Shown piece after piece: positions 4,969 through 6,400 of a DNA stretch of 6,400 bases; the first letter of the stretch is position 1; every line of letters begins with the position of its first letter. The position numbers and the translations under genes were made by a program. Under the pieces are notes generated by a model. The model did no database searches. It was not told where the DNA came from and saw nothing but the letters and a program-made list of their open reading frames with translations. Source of the DNA: Candidatus Omnitrophota bacterium (GTDB taxonomy: Bacteria; Omnitrophota; Gorgyraeia; JABMQH01); NCBI GenBank assembly GCA_026387595.1, contig JAPLLL010000131.1, forward strand, positions 1 to 6,400. The letters run 5' to 3'.

Positions 4969-5304
4969 ATGTTTACAAAGAGACCAGGCGGAAGATCCGG
5001 AGGGCCGCAGGGAAGAGGCCCGGGCGGAAGGGGCCCGATCAAGTTCGGCAGGGACGGCAAACCTATCAGGACCGGGAGACCCCAGCGGAAATGGGAGTAC
5101 AAAAAGAAAGAATGTAAGTTCTGCGTTGAAAAAATAAGCGTGATCGACTACAAGGATATCCCGAAACTGCAGAAATTTATCACCGAGAGGGGCAAGATCG
5201 TATCGAGCAGGGTGTCCGGCACATGCGCCAAACATCAGCGCAAGCTTTCTCAGGCGATAAAAAGGGAAAGGATAATCGCGCTGCTGCCTTTTGTGGCGGA
5301 ATAG
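4969..5304 (+). CDS. rpsR: 30S ribosomal protein S18, zinc-binding type with Gly/Arg-rich N-terminal extension
   Basis: S18 pairs with S6 on the platform of the small subunit. The conserved part begins near residue 45 (KKKECKFC) and includes IDYKDIPKLQKFITERGKI, RVSGTCAKHQRKLSQAIKRE and the final IIALLPFVAE, all in family order. C49, C52, C86 and H89 form a plausible C-x2-C...C-x2-H zinc site, the ancestral 'C+' form of S18. The 111 residues exceed the usual 75-85. The extra N-terminal stretch, about 40 residues, is rich in Gly, Arg and Pro (GGRSGGPQGRGPGGRGP), is likely disordered and probably touches RNA. AAGGA at 4955-4959 lies 9 nt before ATG 4969. No in-frame ATG, GTG or TTG follows between residue 2 and the conserved block, so the extension is probably real. 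Confidence 0.95.
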   Translation: MFTKRPGGRSGGPQGRGPGGRGPIKFGRDGKPIRTGRPQRKWEYKKKECKFCVEKISVIDYKDIPKLQKFITERGKIVSSRVSGTCAKHQRKLSQAIKRERIIALLPFVAE

Positions 5305-5308
5305 AAAC

Positions 5309-5312
5309 GGAG
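5309..5312 (+). promoter_or_regulatory. Shine-Dalgarno site deciding the rplI start
   Basis: GGAG lies 6 nt before ATG 5319, in the 14-nt gap after rpsR. The same frame is open back to 5223, but those 32 codons overlap rpsR out of frame and have no family similarity. Ribosomal L9 begins MKLILTQDV, so the start is 5319. Confidence 0.8.
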
Positions 5313-5318
5313 AATGCA

Positions 5319-5762
5319 ATGAAGTTAATACTGACCCAAGATGTCCCAAGCCTCGGCCTGATAGGCGAGGTTGTAAATGTAAAAGACGGATATGCCAGGA
5401 ATTTCCTGCTCCCCAAGGGGGTTGCGGTCCCGTCCACACCGCAAAATATGAAACTAATGGAGGAGCTCAAGAAAAAACGCCAGGTGGAGGCAAAGAAGAC
5501 CAAAGACGAAGCGCTGGCGGTATCGGAAAGGCTTGCAGACGTCTCCTGCACGATCCCCGTAAAGATCATAGAGGAAGACAGGATATTCGGCTCTGTCACG
5601 CCTGAGATGATACAGAAGGCCTTTGAGGCAGAAGGGATACGCCTGGATAAGCGGACAATACATATTGAGGAACCCATAAAGAAATTAGGCGTGTACCAGG
5701 TATCCGTAAAACTTCACCCGGAAGTAACCGTAAGCTGCAAGGTCTGGGTGGTAAAAGAATAA
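5319..5762 (+). CDS. rplI: 50S ribosomal protein L9
   Basis: L9 binds 23S rRNA near the L1 stalk and reaches out from the ribosome, influencing reading-frame maintenance. The 147-residue protein is close to the usual 148-150. The N-terminal rRNA-binding domain holds the family signature GLIGEVVNVKDGYARNFLLP followed by KGVAVPST (about residues 13-40). Residues 41-80 form the long charged connecting helix (MKLMEELKKKRQVEAKKTKD). The C-terminal domain includes RIFGSVTPEMIQKAF and ends with VSVKLHPEVTVSCKVWVVKE. It follows rpsR as in most bacteria and ends one base before the dnaB start. Confidence 0.97.
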   Translation: MKLILTQDVPSLGLIGEVVNVKDGYARNFLLPKGVAVPSTPQNMKLMEELKKKRQVEAKKTKDEALAVSERLADVSCTIPVKIIEEDRIFGSVTPEMIQKAFEAEGIRLDKRTIHIEEPIKKLGVYQVSVKLHPEVTVSCKVWVVKE

Positions 5763-5763
5763 A

Positions 5764-6400
5764 ATGCCTTTGATAGCAGACGTAATCGAAAAGGTGCCGC
5801 CCCATAACATAGAGGCCGAAATCGCTACGCTCGGCTCCATGCTGATGGGGGAGGACGCTATTTCTAAAGCGATAGAATTTCTGGATGAATCCTGTTTTTA
5901 CAAGGGTTCTCACCGCAAGATCTTTGCCTCCATCATAAATCTTTACAATAAAAGCAATGCGGTTGACATCGTTACGCTTATCGAGGACCTTAAGAAAACC
6001 GGCAACCTTGAGGAGGTCGGCGGCCCTGCGTATGTAACAAGCGTAGTCAACGCGGTCCCAACGTCCGCGAATGTCCTGCATTATGCGAAAATAGTAAAGG
6101 AAAAATCCGTATTGCGGCACCTGATCACGAACGCGACACAGATCGTGCAGGAAAGTTTTGAGCCTGACTCCAACGTAGATGAGCTCCTGGACAGGGCAGA
6201 GCGGCTCATATTCGACATAGCCTCCAAGAAATTCGAATCGAACATAACCCATATAAAGGAAATAATAAAGGACAGCATAGAAAAGATAGACGCCCTGTAC
6301 CAGAGAAAAGAGAACTTATCGGGCCTGGCTACGGGGTTCCATGATTTTGACGTATTGACGGCTGGCCTGCAGAATTCGGACCTAATAGTGATCGCCGGAA
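5764..6400 (+). CDS. dnaB: Replicative DNA helicase DnaB, N-terminal part (cut by window edge)
   Basis: DnaB is the hexameric helicase that unwinds DNA at the replication fork and interacts with DnaG primase. 212 codons are visible, open to the right edge. The N-terminal domain carries PPHNIEAEIATLGSML (12-27), FYKGSHRKIFASI, VDIVTLIEDLKK, LEEVGGPAYVTSV and VPTSANVLHYAKIVKEK, all typical. A charged helical linker follows (about 125-185), then LSGLATGFHDFDVLTAGLQN, which opens the RecA-like motor domain. The window stops just before the expected Walker A motif, so ATPase residues, DNA-binding loops and any intein cannot be judged. The ATG is 1 nt after the rplI stop with only a weak, distant GGGTGG (5746-5751), so coupling to rplI is likely. 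rplI-dnaB adjacency is common in bacteria. Confidence 0.96.
   Translation, partial: MPLIADVIEKVPPHNIEAEIATLGSMLMGEDAISKAIEFLDESCFYKGSHRKIFASIINLYNKSNAVDIVTLIEDLKKTGNLEEVGGPAYVTSVVNAVPTSANVLHYAKIVKEKSVLRHLITNATQIVQESFEPDSNVDELLDRAERLIFDIASKKFESNITHIKEIIKDSIEKIDALYQRKENLSGLATGFHDFDVLTAGLQNSDLIVIAG

Noticed and set aside
5223..5318. N-terminal extension of L9 from an upstream in-frame ATG
   Set aside because: The 32 extra residues overlap rpsR, do not resemble L9, and the family start MKLILTQDV has its own GGAG site.

Overview
The window is one dense, entirely plus-strand gene cluster: ispE (3' end) - spoVG - tRNA-Gln(UUG) - glmU - prs - rplY - pth - rpsF - ssb - rpsR - rplI - dnaB (5' end). 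Most gaps are 0-25 nt, and two gene pairs overlap. I see no intrinsic terminator (no stem followed by a T-run) and no convincing internal promoter, so it could be read as one long transcription unit.

Organism: a bacterium. The ispE-spoVG-glmU-prs-rplY-pth order recalls the Firmicutes cluster. The tRNA-Gln near prs recalls, from memory, deltaproteobacterial arrangements. The direct fusion to rpsF-ssb-rpsR-rplI-dnaB, the medium G+C content, the frequent AGG (Arg) and ATA (Ile) codons and the Lys/Glu-rich protein tails suggest an uncultivated lineage such as Candidatus Omnitrophota or a relative. This placement is inference from synteny and style; no marker here proves it.

Layout: positions 1-102 hold the end of a probable IspE (isoprenoid precursor kinase). 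Positions 119-679 hold SpoVG, a small nucleic-acid-binding regulator. Here it carries a four-cysteine zinc ribbon inserted in the middle of its fold and a repetitive charged tail, and its only plausible full-length start is ATT (or one base is missing). Positions 687-757 are tRNA-Gln. Positions 758-844 are a structured leader with inverted repeats and a 22-codon mini-ORF that overlaps the glmU start. Positions 845-1933 encode a GlmU with an intact uridyltransferase domain but a truncated acetyltransferase beta-helix. Prs (PRPP synthase), L25 with a Lys/Glu-rich tail and Pth follow. The last block is S6, SSB, zinc-type S18 with a Gly/Arg-rich N-terminal extension, L9, and the replicative helicase DnaB, cut by the window edge before its Walker A motif.

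Together the genes link envelope and isoprenoid precursor supply (ispE, glmU), nucleotide precursor supply (prs), the translation machinery (tRNA-Gln, L25, Pth, S6, S18, L9) and replication (SSB, DnaB). All are housekeeping genes and nothing looks mobile. The points most worth a second look are the zinc-ribbon SpoVG, its unusual start, the half-domain GlmU and the leader before glmU. I found no clear undescribed multi-gene system.
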